NCBI GenBank assembly: GCA_038363925.1
Contig: JAQQWL010000011.1
Coordinates: forward strand, 6,758,001 to 6,822,000
Direction: 5' to 3'
From: Apiospora phragmitis
Taxonomy: Eukaryota > Ascomycota > Sordariomycetes > Amphisphaeriales > Apiosporaceae
DNA length: 64,000 nucleotides
Positions 45,692-57,314 of the stretch are shown here, in pieces; the stretch's first letter is position 1, and each line of letters opens with the position of its first letter. Position numbers and translations under genes: made by a program. The notes under the pieces were generated by a model that made no database searches, had not been told where the DNA came from, and was given only the letters and a program-made list of their open reading frames with translations.

Positions 45692-47204
45692 AGCGCAATT
45701 GTGAGATGATCGAGATCTATGAGATCCAAAATCATCATGGATCATGTGATAACATGTAGGACTTGGGGCTCTTGGGAGTCATATTCTTAGAGTTGAATTC
45801 CAGGTTGGCTGGGGTACACCTGCACCGCTCAGCAACCAGGAAGAGCAGCAAAGCAAACATGGCGTGTAATAATAGGGATCGGTTTATAGATGATGAATAT
45901 GAACAAGAGCAATCACTTGCACCCAGAGCCCATTTGGGGCACGTAGAGCGTAATTGTCGACGTGTTCAAGTTTATATTTATGGAGGGTTATGCCTGGCTT
46001 GTTTTTTTCATCTCCCTTATTTCCTATGCTCGAACTTCGTGACACTGAAGCCAGCAAACTCATCCTGAACCGGGCAAAAAGAAAAAAGAATAATAATAAA
46101 AAGGAGTGATGCCTCTAGAAAGCAGAATCACTGGAGATATTTGGGGCGGTGCGTTGTGTGGTTAATACGTTGCCCAATGCCGAGACTAAATTCAGATTCG
46201 AACTCAGGTCGTCTGTCTGATATCAATGATCCAAATACCCCGTTGCTTTGACCTCAATATAATGCCTAGGTCCGCCATCCGACACAAATGATATCACGGG
46301 AATTTCTCTGTTATTTGGACTTATGACTACCTGCACGTGTACAGGTAGGTAGGTACCTACGTACCTAATAAACTGAGGTGCTTGTGCACAGGTACCAAGT
46401 ACAACCCTTGCCTCGTACTTTGTCACTAGATGGGCTTCCATAACTGCGGCAATGATCGAACCAAATGTTCGTCACTCCGTTGCTTTAGTATGGCACCCTT
46501 GAACTGGGCCTCCTTTGGTCCCTTGAAGATGAAGCCGCTGTTATCAATCATGCCACCTAGCCTAGTCACGTTCTCGATGGAAGCATCTCGCGAATACCTC
46601 CCATATAAGAGGTTATCTCCCAGATATCTTTCTGAGGCGTTGTCAACTGCTTTGTGAGTTTTACGATCCACTCTCGACCTTCTCAACACGATAATCAGCA
46701 TATCAATTGTTCGGCCACGCAAAGACGTAACACGGATTATATAGTGGGCTGAAAAAACGTGTATAGACAAGTTTCTCGCTTGCTAAAAATCCCATCGCTA
46801 ACGTAGAAACTGGTAACACCATATAAACCCATAACCTCAAGCAAGCCCCTATCCTACTTTACTATATGCCTTTTCCTTAGGATTGCTTATTATAGTGGCT
46901 GTGAGCTAGCGAATTACTTAAATAAATATGGAGTGGCAATCTCATGTGACTAGATAAGGAAGGGAAGGGTGCTCGCTATAGAATACCAAGTGGCTGTAAG
47001 ACGCGGCCCGCCCTTATGCATACTATACAAAAGACGATAAGAGCGGTTGCATACCCCACATCACGCGGTCGTATTCTGCAGCCAATAGTAGCCCGAGAGG
47101 GTAAATGCCGATCGTTGTATTACCCCAGCCATATGCATAGTTCGTGAGGAGAAATCCACCAGGGGGAATCTGGGGTAGTTAAGCCGGGGTAAGAGCATAG
47201 AAAT
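45692..47204. other. Intergenic, mostly empty
   Basis: 1.5 kb. A minus-strand frame at 46426-46701 (91 aa from an ATG; segments DNASERYLGDNLLYGRYS and GGMIDNSGFIFKG) has a plausible composition but no recognised domain or splice signals. It could be a gene fragment. A palindromic GGTA/TACC cluster lies at 46342-46366. Confidence 0.4.
46342..46366. repeat. Palindromic GGTAGGTA/TACCTACC cluster
   Basis: aggtaggtaggtacctac followed by gtacct forms a near-perfect palindrome. Short TACCTAGGTA-type clusters are common in ascomycete intergenic DNA. No function is claimed. Confidence 0.6.
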
Positions 47205-49208
47205 ATGTCCGATCCTAACACTGATGAGTTCTTGCGCCTTGAACTCATGTTTACTTTGGCATCATCCAAGACATTGGACTGGAAGCAAATTGCCAGGCTA
47301 CATACAATGCTGTTTGACAAATTATTTGATTACCTGGGCAGTGGCTCGGCCATATCTCCGCCGAGAGTCGGCCATGACCTAGCTCATTACGCTGCTGCCG
47401 CCATTCTGCTGGCATTGCTTGGCCTTTTTGTGGACTATGGGCATATGCTATGGCTACGATCAAAGTTGGTGAGTTGCACAACCCCGGAACGGCTGTCTTG
47501 CACGCGCTGACCTGGGGAAGCCCCCGGGGCCACGGCCATGGCCCATCGTGGGCAACACCTTCATGCTGCCCGACACCAAGCCATGGTTCTGGTTTGAAGA
47601 GCTCTCGAAGAAGCACAACGCGCCACTGATTACGATATGGATCGGAAGGTAAGTGCCGAAGAAGCGGACACTCTCCCGCCCCCCCCCCGATCCTGGACCG
47701 ACGACAGGGACTGGCTGACCTTTTGACGCATGATATCACTAGAAACCCCACCATTTGGGTGTGCGACGCCTGGGCCGCCTCGGACCTATTCGAGAAGAAG
47801 GCGGGCATCTACTCATCGCGCCCGCGCATGGTCGTCTTCGCCGAGCTGGGCGCGGGCCAGAGCAACTTCCTGAACATGTACACGACGACCCCCGCGCAGC
47901 GCGAGCGGTGGCGCGCGCATCGCAAGCTGATGCACCACGGCGTGGGCGTGCAGGCGGTGCGGCGGTACCGCGCCTTACAGAACGACGAGAGCCGGCTGGT
48001 AGCGCGCGCGCTGCTCGCGGACCCGGCGGGTTACGTCGCGCACTTCGAGCGCTACGCCACGAGCGTCGTGTCCATCATCGCCTTCGGCCGCCGCGTCGAG
48101 ACCAGCGCCGACCCCATCATCACCGAGGTCATCGCCGCCATGCACGTCGCCGCCGACCTCAACGTGCCCGGCAAGTCCTTCCCCATGCTCATGGAGACCT
48201 TCCCGGTGCTCGCGCGCTTCCCCAACCCCGTCGCGCCCTGGAAGCACGGCCTGGGCCGGAAGCGCGGGCGGCACTTCTTCTACGCGCTCGCCGCCGAGGC
48301 GCGCGAGCAGGAGGGGCACGAGGACTCGTTCGTGAAGCACATCTTTGCCGAAAGCGAGAAGCAGAGCCTGGGCATCGAGGAGATTTCGTCGCTCACTGGC
48401 AACCTGTTCGGCGCCGGCTCGGACACGAGCAGCAGCACGCTCATCACCTTCATCCTCGCGTGCTGCGCCTTCCCCGACACGCTGGCCCCGGCGTGGGAGG
48501 AGCTGGACCGCGTCGTCGGAGCGTACCGGAGCCCGACGTGGGAGGACGAGGAGAACCTGCCGTACGTGAAGGCCTTTGTGAAAGAGGTCTTCCGCTGGCG
48601 CTCGGTGGCCATCATCGGGGGCCAGCCCCACGCGCCGACCGAAGACGACTACTACAAGGGTGGCTGATCCCCAAGGGCGCCTGGATCCAGGGCAACGTGT
48701 GGGCCATCCACCACAACGAGCGGGAGTTCCCCGAGCCTGACCGCTTCAACCCCAAGCGGTTCCTGGCCGACAGCCCCGACAGCCGCCCCTTTCCCGGCCA
48801 GCGAGGGTACATGACGTTCGGATGGGGCCGCAGAGCCTGCTCGGGACAAGTCCTGGCCGAGCAGGGGACCTGGATCACCATTGCGCGCATCCTCTGGGGC
48901 TTCAGGGTCCAGAAGGCGCGGCGCCCGGACGGGAGTGTGGTTGAGGTGGATATCAACGACTACACGTAAGTTGGATGGACGATCGAAATAACAACTCTCG
49001 CCGTGGCAGCTGACTACATACTGACAAACAATCTTATTCAAAACGTAGAAACGGGCTGAACTGGCGCCCACAGCCGTTTGAATGCAGCATCACGCCCCGC
49101 TCAGCAGAGATCGCCGAGACGATCCAACGTGAGGGCAGACAAGCCCTAGTGGACCTGGAGCAGTATAGGGGCGAAACGAAGTACCGCATGTCGACATTCT
49201 ACAAGTGA
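47205..49208 (+). CDS. Cytochrome P450 monooxygenase, four exons, one frameshift
   Basis: Exons are 47205-47468, 47521-47648, 47743-48965 and 49049-49208, with introns of 52, 94 and 83 nt, GT..AG ends and phase-correct joins. The N-terminus has an 88-residue first exon with a membrane anchor (AAAAILLALLGLFVDY), then the proline hinge PPGPRPWPIVGN. The I-helix is AGSDTSSSTL, the K-helix is EVFRWR (ExxR), the PERF-like segment is PDRFNPKRF and the haem loop is FGWGRRACSG with the Cys ligand. One base is missing in the GGG at 48658-48660 (the ORF stops at 48667); inserting one base gives YKGWLIPKGAW and an unbroken protein of about 591 residues. It is an ER-bound, probably class II, monooxygenase of the fungal CYP64/CYP620-like kind; the subfamily and substrate are guesses. 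No biosynthetic cluster partners are beside it. Confidence 0.85.
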
Positions 49209-50621
49209 AAAGACTGGAAACAAGGCCCTCGTAATACGGGCCAAGAATCTGTGTTGGGAATATGAGCACACGATACGAGATTCGGACCTGGAAGTTGAGC
49301 ATGTTGGGCCTGTATCTCAAGAGCTCACCCCTCACGCGTATCGAATCTGATTTTACCAAAGGAAATTTCCAATAGGGATAATTCATACAACAGTTTACGT
49401 AAGTTTCATGAAGCCAAGCTGACCATTGTAATATCTTCCACGTGATAGGGGAACGGACACTGGTATATCCCGCGAATTCTCACCTCAGCCCCATTGTTCA
49501 ATTTTGATATAGAAGGAACTAGTGAGCCTACCATGGCCTGACCTGAATCAGTTGACTGCTACTGATGTAGCTGGCCTGACTCTTCACCACCCGAGATGCT
49601 GCTAGAGAGCAATAGTTCGTGGCGTCTACTTAGCCCCTGACTTGGTATCTTCGTAGCCGGCCGCACTTCTGCCCGCCCAAGTGTCTATAAATATCATGCC
49701 CGGCAGAAAGTTCGGGTCCAATGTCTAGAATCAATACGACTTTGTTTTCTGTCCACCGAACTGGGGAAATCGTATAGAACCTGGGCAGATCCTGAGTCGT
49801 GTGTATAGAGAGAGGGCATCTGCAAACCAACGGCACGGAGAACATCTATCATCGGTACCTAAGAGGAGGTGCGATTCTGGGTTTATTGTCCAGGTTGTGC
49901 CGTTGACTAGCTTTCAGTATATAAGTATGTCTGTTGCTGAGGCAGAATTAATAATCGTCTTAGCCGATAGAAGCGTTGCTACTACTAGTTTGGGCCCCGG
50001 TCTATGGGAATTGGTGACCTTAGCTTTGTTCCTGGACGAAGCTTTCGGGGATCCCTACTAGACAGCCGGTGGAGCCGAAGATAACTGACAGTCTAAAGTT
50101 AGTAAGATGTAGCTAAGCGTTATCCGGGTGGGCCGAGCGAGGTATACGAGGTTTTCACTATCAAATAGCATCGTGAAGTGGCACATGATGTCAGTGACGA
50201 GAAACCAAACAGCCACGAGAGCCTTCTCTCGGCTATGGGAACCGAGTTTACGGGCCTTCTCCCCCATGCGAAGTGGCTGTGGTAGTCGTGATGGCCGATT
50301 GATGTCGGTTGCCACAGTATGCAAGTAGGGAATGTTAACCAAATCATAACATCGTCATGTTATGCATGACCAAGCGGAGTCTGCGAAGCGGGAGAAGAAA
50401 CGACAGAAGCGAGTTCACCAGGAAAATATTCAAAGAAAACCAATGCCAGGTACGGAGTACCACGCAGCAGTAGTAGCTTGACCGGGCTACTGGCCGGTCC
50501 ATGGAGTCTCGCATCGCAGCGCAGTCAGCAAAGCCCTCAGGCACCAGGGGTTGTTTATCTTTTAGCGAGGAGATGTACGCCGTCAGCCAATCAAGAAGCT
50601 TGACCCGAGGCAGATTGCACT

Positions 50622-50644
50622 CACACACACACACACACACACAC
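50622..50644. repeat. (CA)n microsatellite, about 11 units
   Basis: An uninterrupted CA dinucleotide run within intergenic DNA. Confidence 0.95.
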
Positions 50645-51236
50645 TTGACACACATCTCTCCTGTGTTGTGCATGCATGGTCGGTAGATCCGCTGTATGAG
50701 ATGCATCGAAATTCAGAAATCTCCCATGTGGCGCTGAAAGGGTCCTGAGGGGACTGAACGCACCCGCAATGTCGTGACAATTGCGGATCAAGAGCTACCA
50801 GAATGAATGCATTCACCTCTAGCTGTAAGCAAAGGCACATAGGGATCTTCATGGTCCCCATGAGGACCCCCAGGCGGTATCGAACGTCTGTAACCACACT
50901 GCACTCCACCTTCTCCTTCTTACGGGTTGCAACGGCAGCAGTCGTGGGCAATCTGACTACACAACCTGCCAAATCGAGGGCCCTCCTTCCGGCACGACGG
51001 CACAGCAACGTCGCAATCGACACAGGATGTTGTGGGTTAGGGATTTGGCAAATTGGGTATGTGTGTGTCGTGCGAGTTAAGCGATTAGTCCAACTGGTGG
51101 CCTTGCCTCTCACACCACGGAGGGATCTATGTACTGTAAATGTATTTTAAATAGAAGGTGGATCTGGGGTTGGATACGAGGCCAGGTGCGGTAGGGCCAA
51201 CCAGCTTGACTGCTTCTGCGGTTCTTATCAACCGAC

Positions 51237-51266
51237 TTTTTTTTTTTTCTTTCTTTTTTTTTTTTT
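51237..51266. repeat. T-rich homopolymer tract
   Basis: About 30 nt of T with three C interruptions, in intergenic DNA. Confidence 0.9.
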
Positions 51267-51953
51267 CAATGGCGAAAGTGGTAAACAACCCGAGATCGAC
51301 AAAAGCACCGTCTTTAAGGCGACTGGCCGGGGGTTCGCAAACGGCAGGACGGACCAACGGGCTTTGATGGGCATCGTGTTTACTGTCGGCCATGTGCCCG
51401 AATCTGCCCTTGAACACCGTTGGCTTAGCATGCACCGAAAAGGGTAGGAACCGGGGGGATTAGATAAACGGGTCTGGCTTGTCTTCACCAATTGTGGACG
51501 TGACAGAAATGAGCAGAGATCCACTCCCGTACAGCGACAGCGATGACCCCTGAAGCCCCCATACGGTTTTACGGTCTTGGCCTGTCAGTCAGACCGTGTT
51601 GCTGGCCGGCGTTACTGCTTGTGTCAACACTGCTGAATGAAAAAGGGCCGTGTTCCTCGGGTCGACCTCCTCGTGATCTTCTCTCTTACTCCAGCAGCAG
51701 TATCTTATTTCCGTTCTCGGTCGACTTAATACGAGTGTCGTTAGTTTTATATACTAAGTATCTAATACTTTGGTTTTCTCCATTCTCTCGACCCTCATCT
51801 TTTACGGTCCAACCACCAACAATCGCTTAATCCACCAACACGCCCGTTTGCTTCCATATATACCCAAGTTGGCCAGCCGTATCACACTCGCTTTTCCCAC
51901 TCACAACCAATTTATTATACTCCTTACTTAATTTACCTACTACTACTTTAATA

Positions 51954-53156
51954 ATGCCTTCCACCACATCTGTCCTGCGCGCCGCCGTCATGGCCGGTGT
52001 CGCCAGCGCCGCGAGCCTGCCCCTGGCCGCCCGCCAGCAGACCACCACCACCTGCGCCGAGACGCACATCTTCCTCGGCAAGGGCAACAACGAGCCCTAC
52101 CCGGGCCGCCAGGGCAAGCTGGTGACGGCCATCTGCAACGGCCTGTCCTCGTGCGACTACGAGGACATCCAGATGCAGAACATGCTCGAGGACGAGTACT
52201 GCGGCGCCGTCCAGGAAGGGTCGACCAACGGCGTCAACCAGATCGTCGCCTACAACAAGCGCTGCCCCACCTCCAAGCTCGTCGTCAGCGGCTACTCCCA
52301 GGGCGCCCAGGTCGTCGGCGACATCTTCGGCGGCGGCGGCGGCACCTTCTTCAACGGCTGCGTCGAGCAGCCCACCCCCAACCTGGACATCAACAGCCCC
52401 GCCGGCAAGCAGATCGCCGCCATCCTGACCTTCGGCGACGTCCGCCACACGGCCTTCCAGCCCTACAACTACCTGGACGGTGCCGACAAGTGGGGCCTGT
52501 ACCCGCGCGACAGCCAGCAGCTGGCCAACGCCGCCAACTACGCCTCGGTCTGGCGCGACTACTGCGCCGGCGACGAGCCCATCTGCGCCGGCGGCAACAA
52601 CGTCGAGGACCACCTGAACTACTTCGACCTCTACACCAACGAGGCGGCCGAGTACGTGCAGGCCAAGATCCGGGACCACGAGGGCAGCAGCCCTAGCAGT
52701 AAGCCCAGCACCACCTCGACCTCGGCGCCCGCCACCTCCACCGTCCAGTCGGTCGTCACGACCGTGACGAGCGGTGCCGTGACCAAGATCGTCACCCCCA
52801 CCTCGTCGGCCGAGAATGCCGTCACTTCCAGCGCCAGCGCCGCCAGCTCCAAGGGCACCGCTTACCCGGCCTCGTCGTACGTTGTCAACCCGACGACCGT
52901 GACCAAGCCCGCCGACTACCACACCAACTCGCACTACCACACCGCGCCCCTGCCCGAGGCCACCGCGCCCACCACCGACGCCGCGGCCCTGTCCTCCATC
53001 CCCGCCAACACGGCCACCGCCACCATTCCTGCTGTTGCTTCGGCTTCTGGGCCTGCAGTCTCCACCAACCCCACCCATGTTCCCGTGGGCGGTGCCAACG
53101 CCGCTGGCGCCAAGCTCGGCCTGGCCATTGCTGCTCTCGCTGTCGTGTTATTCTAG
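51954..53156 (+). CDS. Cutinase / acetylxylan esterase-type (CE5) esterase with GPI-anchor signal (400 aa)
   Basis: An intact single exon, ATG in an A-rich context (aataATGcc). A signal peptide covers about residues 1-20. The cutinase-fold domain spans about 35-240, with Ser115 in GYSQG, Asp207 in AGDEPIC and His220 in VEDHLNYF as the catalytic triad, and Cys pairs typical of the family. Residues 245-375 form a Ser/Thr/Pro/Ala-rich, probably O-glycosylated stalk. The C-terminus ends in a small-residue site (GGANAAG) and a hydrophobic tail (LGLAIAALAVVLF), the pattern of a GPI-anchor signal. It therefore probably sits on the cell wall or plasma membrane and hydrolyses cutin-like or acetylated polysaccharide esters. 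Codon use is very C-rich at third positions, unlike the neighbouring genes, which suggests high expression. The exact substrate cannot be told from sequence. Confidence 0.9.
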   Translation: MPSTTSVLRAAVMAGVASAASLPLAARQQTTTTCAETHIFLGKGNNEPYPGRQGKLVTAICNGLSSCDYEDIQMQNMLEDEYCGAVQEGSTNGVNQIVAYNKRCPTSKLVVSGYSQGAQVVGDIFGGGGGTFFNGCVEQPTPNLDINSPAGKQIAAILTFGDVRHTAFQPYNYLDGADKWGLYPRDSQQLANAANYASVWRDYCAGDEPICAGGNNVEDHLNYFDLYTNEAAEYVQAKIRDHEGSSPSSKPSTTSTSAPATSTVQSVVTTVTSGAVTKIVTPTSSAENAVTSSASAASSKGTAYPASSYVVNPTTVTKPADYHTNSHYHTAPLPEATAPTTDAAALSSIPANTATATIPAVASASGPAVSTNPTHVPVGGANAAGAKLGLAIAALAVVLF

Positions 53157-54471
53157 GCGATAGGGGGACAGAGATGGAGAGCGTTATGATTAAACGATGG
53201 GCTCGGTTCTGTTTTATGTGTATATAATTCCATCGCCTGTGTGTGACTAGAATCCCTAGTGTACCAGACGCAAACACCAGATTTTCTGAAACACTTCATT
53301 CACGCACCAGCACCTAGTTGGTGAGTGAGATAAATCAATGCACACATCTGAGCCTAACAGTATGCCTTTCCTGAAAGCGACTAGCCTGAATCACGCCGAC
53401 CGCATCGAAAGAACGCGGAGATGGATGCTTGTGGTGAGCTGAATTGGCTGTTAGCAAGCGAGATTGACGTGCCTCTGCTATGGTAACATGCAACATAGTA
53501 GAAGCGCTAATTATCAGTGGTTTGAGTTGTAAGCAGTTAGCCAAGCAGTCAGGTGGTGATCAGCTCGTCCCCAATCTCGCCTGTTGCAGATTATAACGGC
53601 TATGGCTAGGTCGACTCTGCATTCTGAAATGGTTCGGCCAGGCGTGCCAGGGTCTAGGGACCAGGATCTGTTCGATTAATGCCCAATTGGAAGGCCAGAG
53701 GCCAGGCTCCAGCTGGCCCCCCTGTCTCTGCAATTGGAATATGGGGCTGATGTAACCTCCAGCTGAGCACGTACGCACTTGGCACGTGCAATCCATCCAC
53801 AGCCGAAGAGAAGTCCTCTCAGTCGCATTTCCTCTTGTCGACCAACATGAGAACAAGGCGCCAGGGCACAGACAGTAGAGGTTACGGGTTGCGCGAAACC
53901 TCCAGAGAACCCTGAATTCGGCAGCAACCGGTTTCGGCCCCAGTGCCTCGTGCCCGGAATAGATGCGCGAGTCAGTCTCCCGAAGAACATTCTACAGTCC
54001 GTTTCCGTCATTGAGATATGGTTCCAATGGGTCAGGCTTCGAGCCCGAGAATACAGTACACACGCCCTTCTGAAAGTTTGTTAATTGACGGATACCGTTT
54101 CGGACTTTAGATGAAGTATGGGCAGGCCATTTTCCTAGAGGAAGTATATCGACGTCCCGTTCGAAATATAGAAATATTAGGGAAATACCACGTTAAAAAT
54201 ATGCCATAACTGGGTAACTTTTATACGTTTCTACACGATAGAGGTATTACAGACGCATGAAATACCTGTACAAGGGCTCTCACACAAGGATGCGAAATAG
54301 ACAAACTTTCAGGGATCCTCCTTTACTGTATGGTAGGTAGGTTAGGAAGCGGGGCGGGTCATAATGGCTCGTATTATTCTTTTTAGGGGTTCAGACAGGG
54401 GCCAAGATAAGAAAGAGCACTGGAGCCTCCATTGATGGATTCGTGATTGATTTTCCAGAACCAGGACTGGC
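53157..54471. other. Intergenic between convergent genes
   Basis: 1.3 kb between the 3' ends of the esterase and the Zn2Cys6 regulator. No gene was recognised. Confidence 0.5.
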
Positions 54472-56789
54472 TCAGGTAAGTCCTCTTAAAGTATTGAAGA
54501 AGTCTTCCGAAAAGTCCATCGAGAACAAGTCCCCAAACATGTCCCCGAAAATACCCAAATCTCCTGGGCAGGGAAGAGCCTCGAGTTGTGAGTCCCCTCC
54601 CGCTGTATAAGCGGAGGAAGGCGTTGAGTCCGAGCCCGGTTCCAGCGGTCGCGTCGAGCTCGCCGCCGACAGAAGTGCAGGATCCACTGCTGCTGCTGCT
54701 GCTGAAGCGTTCAGTTGTGCTGAGCTGTCTTGGTCTCGCTTCTTCGGCTCCGTCTGCTGCATCTCCCTCATGTACCGGGCCTTGGCCATCATCCTCCGGA
54801 TGGGCCGCCAGAGCGTGCCTCTCTGCGCACGCTCGTTGAGCTTCCAGATGTCGTAGGCCTTCTGCACGCACTCCCACGCACGATCGCAGTCGGCAGAAGG
54901 CGGGCGCGCACACAGTTCCGAAAGCACCAGGGCGACGGCGGACCATTGGATGTACGTGTGAGAATGCCAATGCCACGGAGACAGAAGCGGGTCCAAGAGC
55001 AGGCGGCCCGACAGCTCCAAGATTTCGATGGATGTGCGGAAGAGCTGGTCTCGGACCCTGGCGTCATACGACCCAGAAGTCTGTAGCTGACTACTGCTGT
55101 CCCCCTTTGTGGTGCGAGGGGCATGCATCATCAACCAGAGACGCTTGAGGATCAGATGTGGCGTCAAGGAAACGATCAGTTGGGAGGGAATAGAGAGATC
55201 GCACTGGCGCAGGTATTTGTCCTGAAGTCTCTCCTCGAGCTCCCTCAACATTGTCTCACGTTGCTCGAGCAACAGCACATCCTCTGCTGCATTCCCTTGG
55301 CATCGGATGCGGCGTCAGGTTTTCGAAACATCTTCCATACAGCCGCCATCACTTCGATTCGGATCAGGCAAAAGGTCATTTCCGTAACCCCGTTCCGCTC
55401 AGGAGGAAACTCCGGCGTATTTGGGTCAATATCACTGTCGTTGATATTCAAAGGTGGTTTCGTGTCGAACGCCAAGTCGTTCACAAATGGCTCGAAACCG
55501 TGATACTCGGATGACCGATTGTCTAACAGACAGATGTGCCACTGTGATATCCCACGTTAGCCATCTAATACTCCATAAGACTTGACGGCTGACTCATGGA
55601 GAATGGCTTACCCATAACCGGCGGCGCATTTCGGTCTCGAACGGTTTAAGCCCAAACCGTGTGCCATCACGTTGCAAGCCCATTGTCTGCGCAGTATGGT
55701 ATATGAGAGAGGCCAGCGACCACGGCGTGCGAGAGTCATCCTCATTGCGTAACGCCAATACGAAGCATGTTGCTGCTTGGAGCAAAGTCATGCTCTGTGT
55801 ATTGAGAAGGTTGGCCCGGGCCAGGGACTGTTCGACCGCGAACCGAAACTGTGCGAGCGCCTGTTCCCGTGGCATGTTCAAGACCTCCATGCACTTCTGA
55901 GGAGAAAGACTTATGACTGCCGTGTAGTAGACTGTGAAGAGGACAGCCTCGGTGTCCTTGCCGATGGAATCGAGAGAGGCCAGGGCGTCCCAATAGTCTC
56001 TTGATAGGGTAGGCAGATGGAAGATGCGAACCATGGGCGCCACGTTCTCCGTGAATACTCTGAATAGCGCCACGGCCTGGGCCAGCGAAGGGTGCAGCGA
56101 GTGTAGAGAATGTGCCACTGAGCGGTACCCGAAGATTGCCGCATTCGTCCCCAACGATGAAGATGCCAAGCTCGAGCCCCCTAACGTGGATGGACTCAAG
56201 ACTTCATCACCAGAGCCCGGGTCTAGTAGCATTTCGCGGAGCTCTTCTACCTGTTGTATTGTTTGTTATCAGCAAGTCTCGTGGGTTTACAGACAATTGC
56301 GCTAGGAAGACACACCTCGTCGGCTAGGTTACCCCATAGAGCATTGTTATTGACGTAATAACTTGTCTGCTCTCGAACCATGAGCCGACTGGACCTTTCG
56401 TTGGCGGACTGATCCGTGCCCGACTGGCCTTGGCCTATGCCTGATGCCGCCGAGGTTCCGGGCTTACCAAGACCGTTACCTTCTCCGGCTACCTGGCCTC
56501 TCGAATGGGATCGACTGTCTAATTCCCGGATGACGGCCTCTAAACGCGATAGTCTGTCAGCCACGTAGCTTTCGGTCGCCTTCCGGGGCCGTTTGGGCGC
56601 TCTGCCCCGGCCCGAAGGATAGACGCAGTTGACATCGACTCTGGCACAATTTGAGCATGGCTGTTGACGATCACATTTGATCTTACGTGCTCGGCAGGAC
56701 TGGCAACTGCGAAGGTTCCGGCCACCAGAGACATCTGCTGATATTGGTAGTGTATCACCACCGGTGATCGGTCCAGGCGCTGCCATCAT
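54472..56789 (-). CDS. Zn2Cys6 fungal-type transcription factor, three exons, one frameshift
   Basis: Exons are 56316-56789, 55612-56250 and 54472-55541, with introns of 65 nt (GTGTGT..CAACAG) and 70 nt (GTAAGC, GGCTAACG branch, CACAG). The N-terminal binuclear zinc cluster has Cys29, 32, 39, 45, 48 and 55 (CX2CX6CX5CX2CX6C), followed by a basic linker (KRPRK) and a short leucine-rich dimerisation helix ([12 protein letters not shown]). The middle homology region of fungal regulators shows in RRRLWWHICLLD (across intron 2) and [11 protein letters not shown]. In exon 3 one base is missing near the TTCCC run at 55291-55297; adding one base joins GNAAEDV to [16 protein letters not shown] and gives about 727 residues. 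It acts in the nucleus on CGG-type half-sites. Targets are unknown; the neighbouring esterase and P450 are candidates only by position. Confidence 0.85.
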
Positions 56790-57225
56790 CGAGAGAGTGA
56801 TGTGACGGCGCGACTATGCGGTTATGCGAAGACAAGCCAGGCAGTGAGAACGAGTTGCACGTTTCCATACGGATGAGGGGCCAACAAATAGTTATACAAC
56901 ACTGTGTGTAGGGTAAAAGCAATGGGTATTGTGCACCAGAGGCGCGGCCATAGTAATAAACCCACAACGAGCTACGTCGTTCTGTCCAACCAGAATGATG
57001 TCAAGCAACGCCATTCGCGGACGCTTGCCGGATAAGCTTATGCGAGGTCGAGCTTACTACCTAAATGGCGACTGCACCCGACACAAAGAGGGACTCCACT
57101 CATATGGAGGACTGTTATACTGAGACAATTAGTACGAAAAGACCGAAATCTGCAAAAAGATATTGTATCAACTGAGAATCGACAGAGGGATACATATCTG
57201 GGGTTATGGAAAAAGGCAAAATGAA
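56790..57225. other. Intergenic upstream of the Zn2Cys6 gene
   Basis: It holds the promoter side of the regulator gene and the pol III terminator of the tRNA. Nothing else was recognised. Confidence 0.5.
57210..57214 (-). terminator. Pol III terminator of tRNA-Pro
   Basis: A run of five T on the minus strand (CCTTTTTCC), 12 nt after the tRNA 3' end. Confidence 0.6.
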
Positions 57226-57314
57226 GGGTCTTGCCGGGGATCGAACCCGGGACCTCTCGCATGAAGCATCAGGGTGAACCCTAAGCGAGAATTATACCAC
57301 TAAACCACAAGACC
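57226..57314 (-). tRNA. tRNA-Pro(AGG) with a 17-nt intron
   Basis: Read on the minus strand, the acceptor stem GGTCTTG pairs with CAAGACC, the discriminator is C, and the D arm is GTTTAGTGGTATAAT. The anticodon stem CTCGC pairs with GCGAG, the loop is TTAGGGT with anticodon AGG, and the T arm is CCGGG-TTCGATC-CCCGG. A 17-nt intron (TTCACCCTGATGCTTCA) sits one base 3' of the anticodon, the usual eukaryotic position. The internal A and B boxes are intact. The mature length without CCA is 72 nt. Confidence 0.95.

Larger units (their letters stand above)
49209..51953. other. Intergenic, 2.7 kb, simple repeats only
   Basis: No gene with recognisable features. It holds a (CA)n microsatellite (50622-50644) and a long T tract (51237-51266). 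The last few hundred bases are pyrimidine-rich with TATA-like AT tracts (51735-51760) and lead into the esterase gene at 51954. Confidence 0.5.

Noticed and set aside
46426..46770. 114-residue minus-strand frame
   Set aside because: The first codon is TTG; from the internal ATG only 91 residues remain. No domain was recognised, so it is kept only as a note in the intergenic entry.
47755..48969. 404-residue frame overlapping the P450 exon
   Set aside because: Its first part is an Arg/Ala-rich shadow. Only its last third (from WLIPKGAW) is the true P450 frame after the frameshift.
52151..52696. Long Arg-rich frame overlapping the esterase, and a 376-residue antisense frame at 51948-53078
   Set aside because: Shadow frames of a very GC-rich gene; their composition is an artefact of its codon use.
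55270..55360. A hidden intron explaining the frame change in the Zn2Cys6 gene
   Set aside because: The candidate GT..AG pairs examined (34, 43, 45, 46, 54 and 57 nt) all leave the wrong phase, and most are too short for this genome's introns.
47205..56789. P450, esterase and Zn2Cys6 regulator as a biosynthetic gene cluster
   Set aside because: There is no synthase, transporter or other tailoring enzyme, and the genes are separated by 1.3-2.7 kb of empty DNA. Co-function is not supported.
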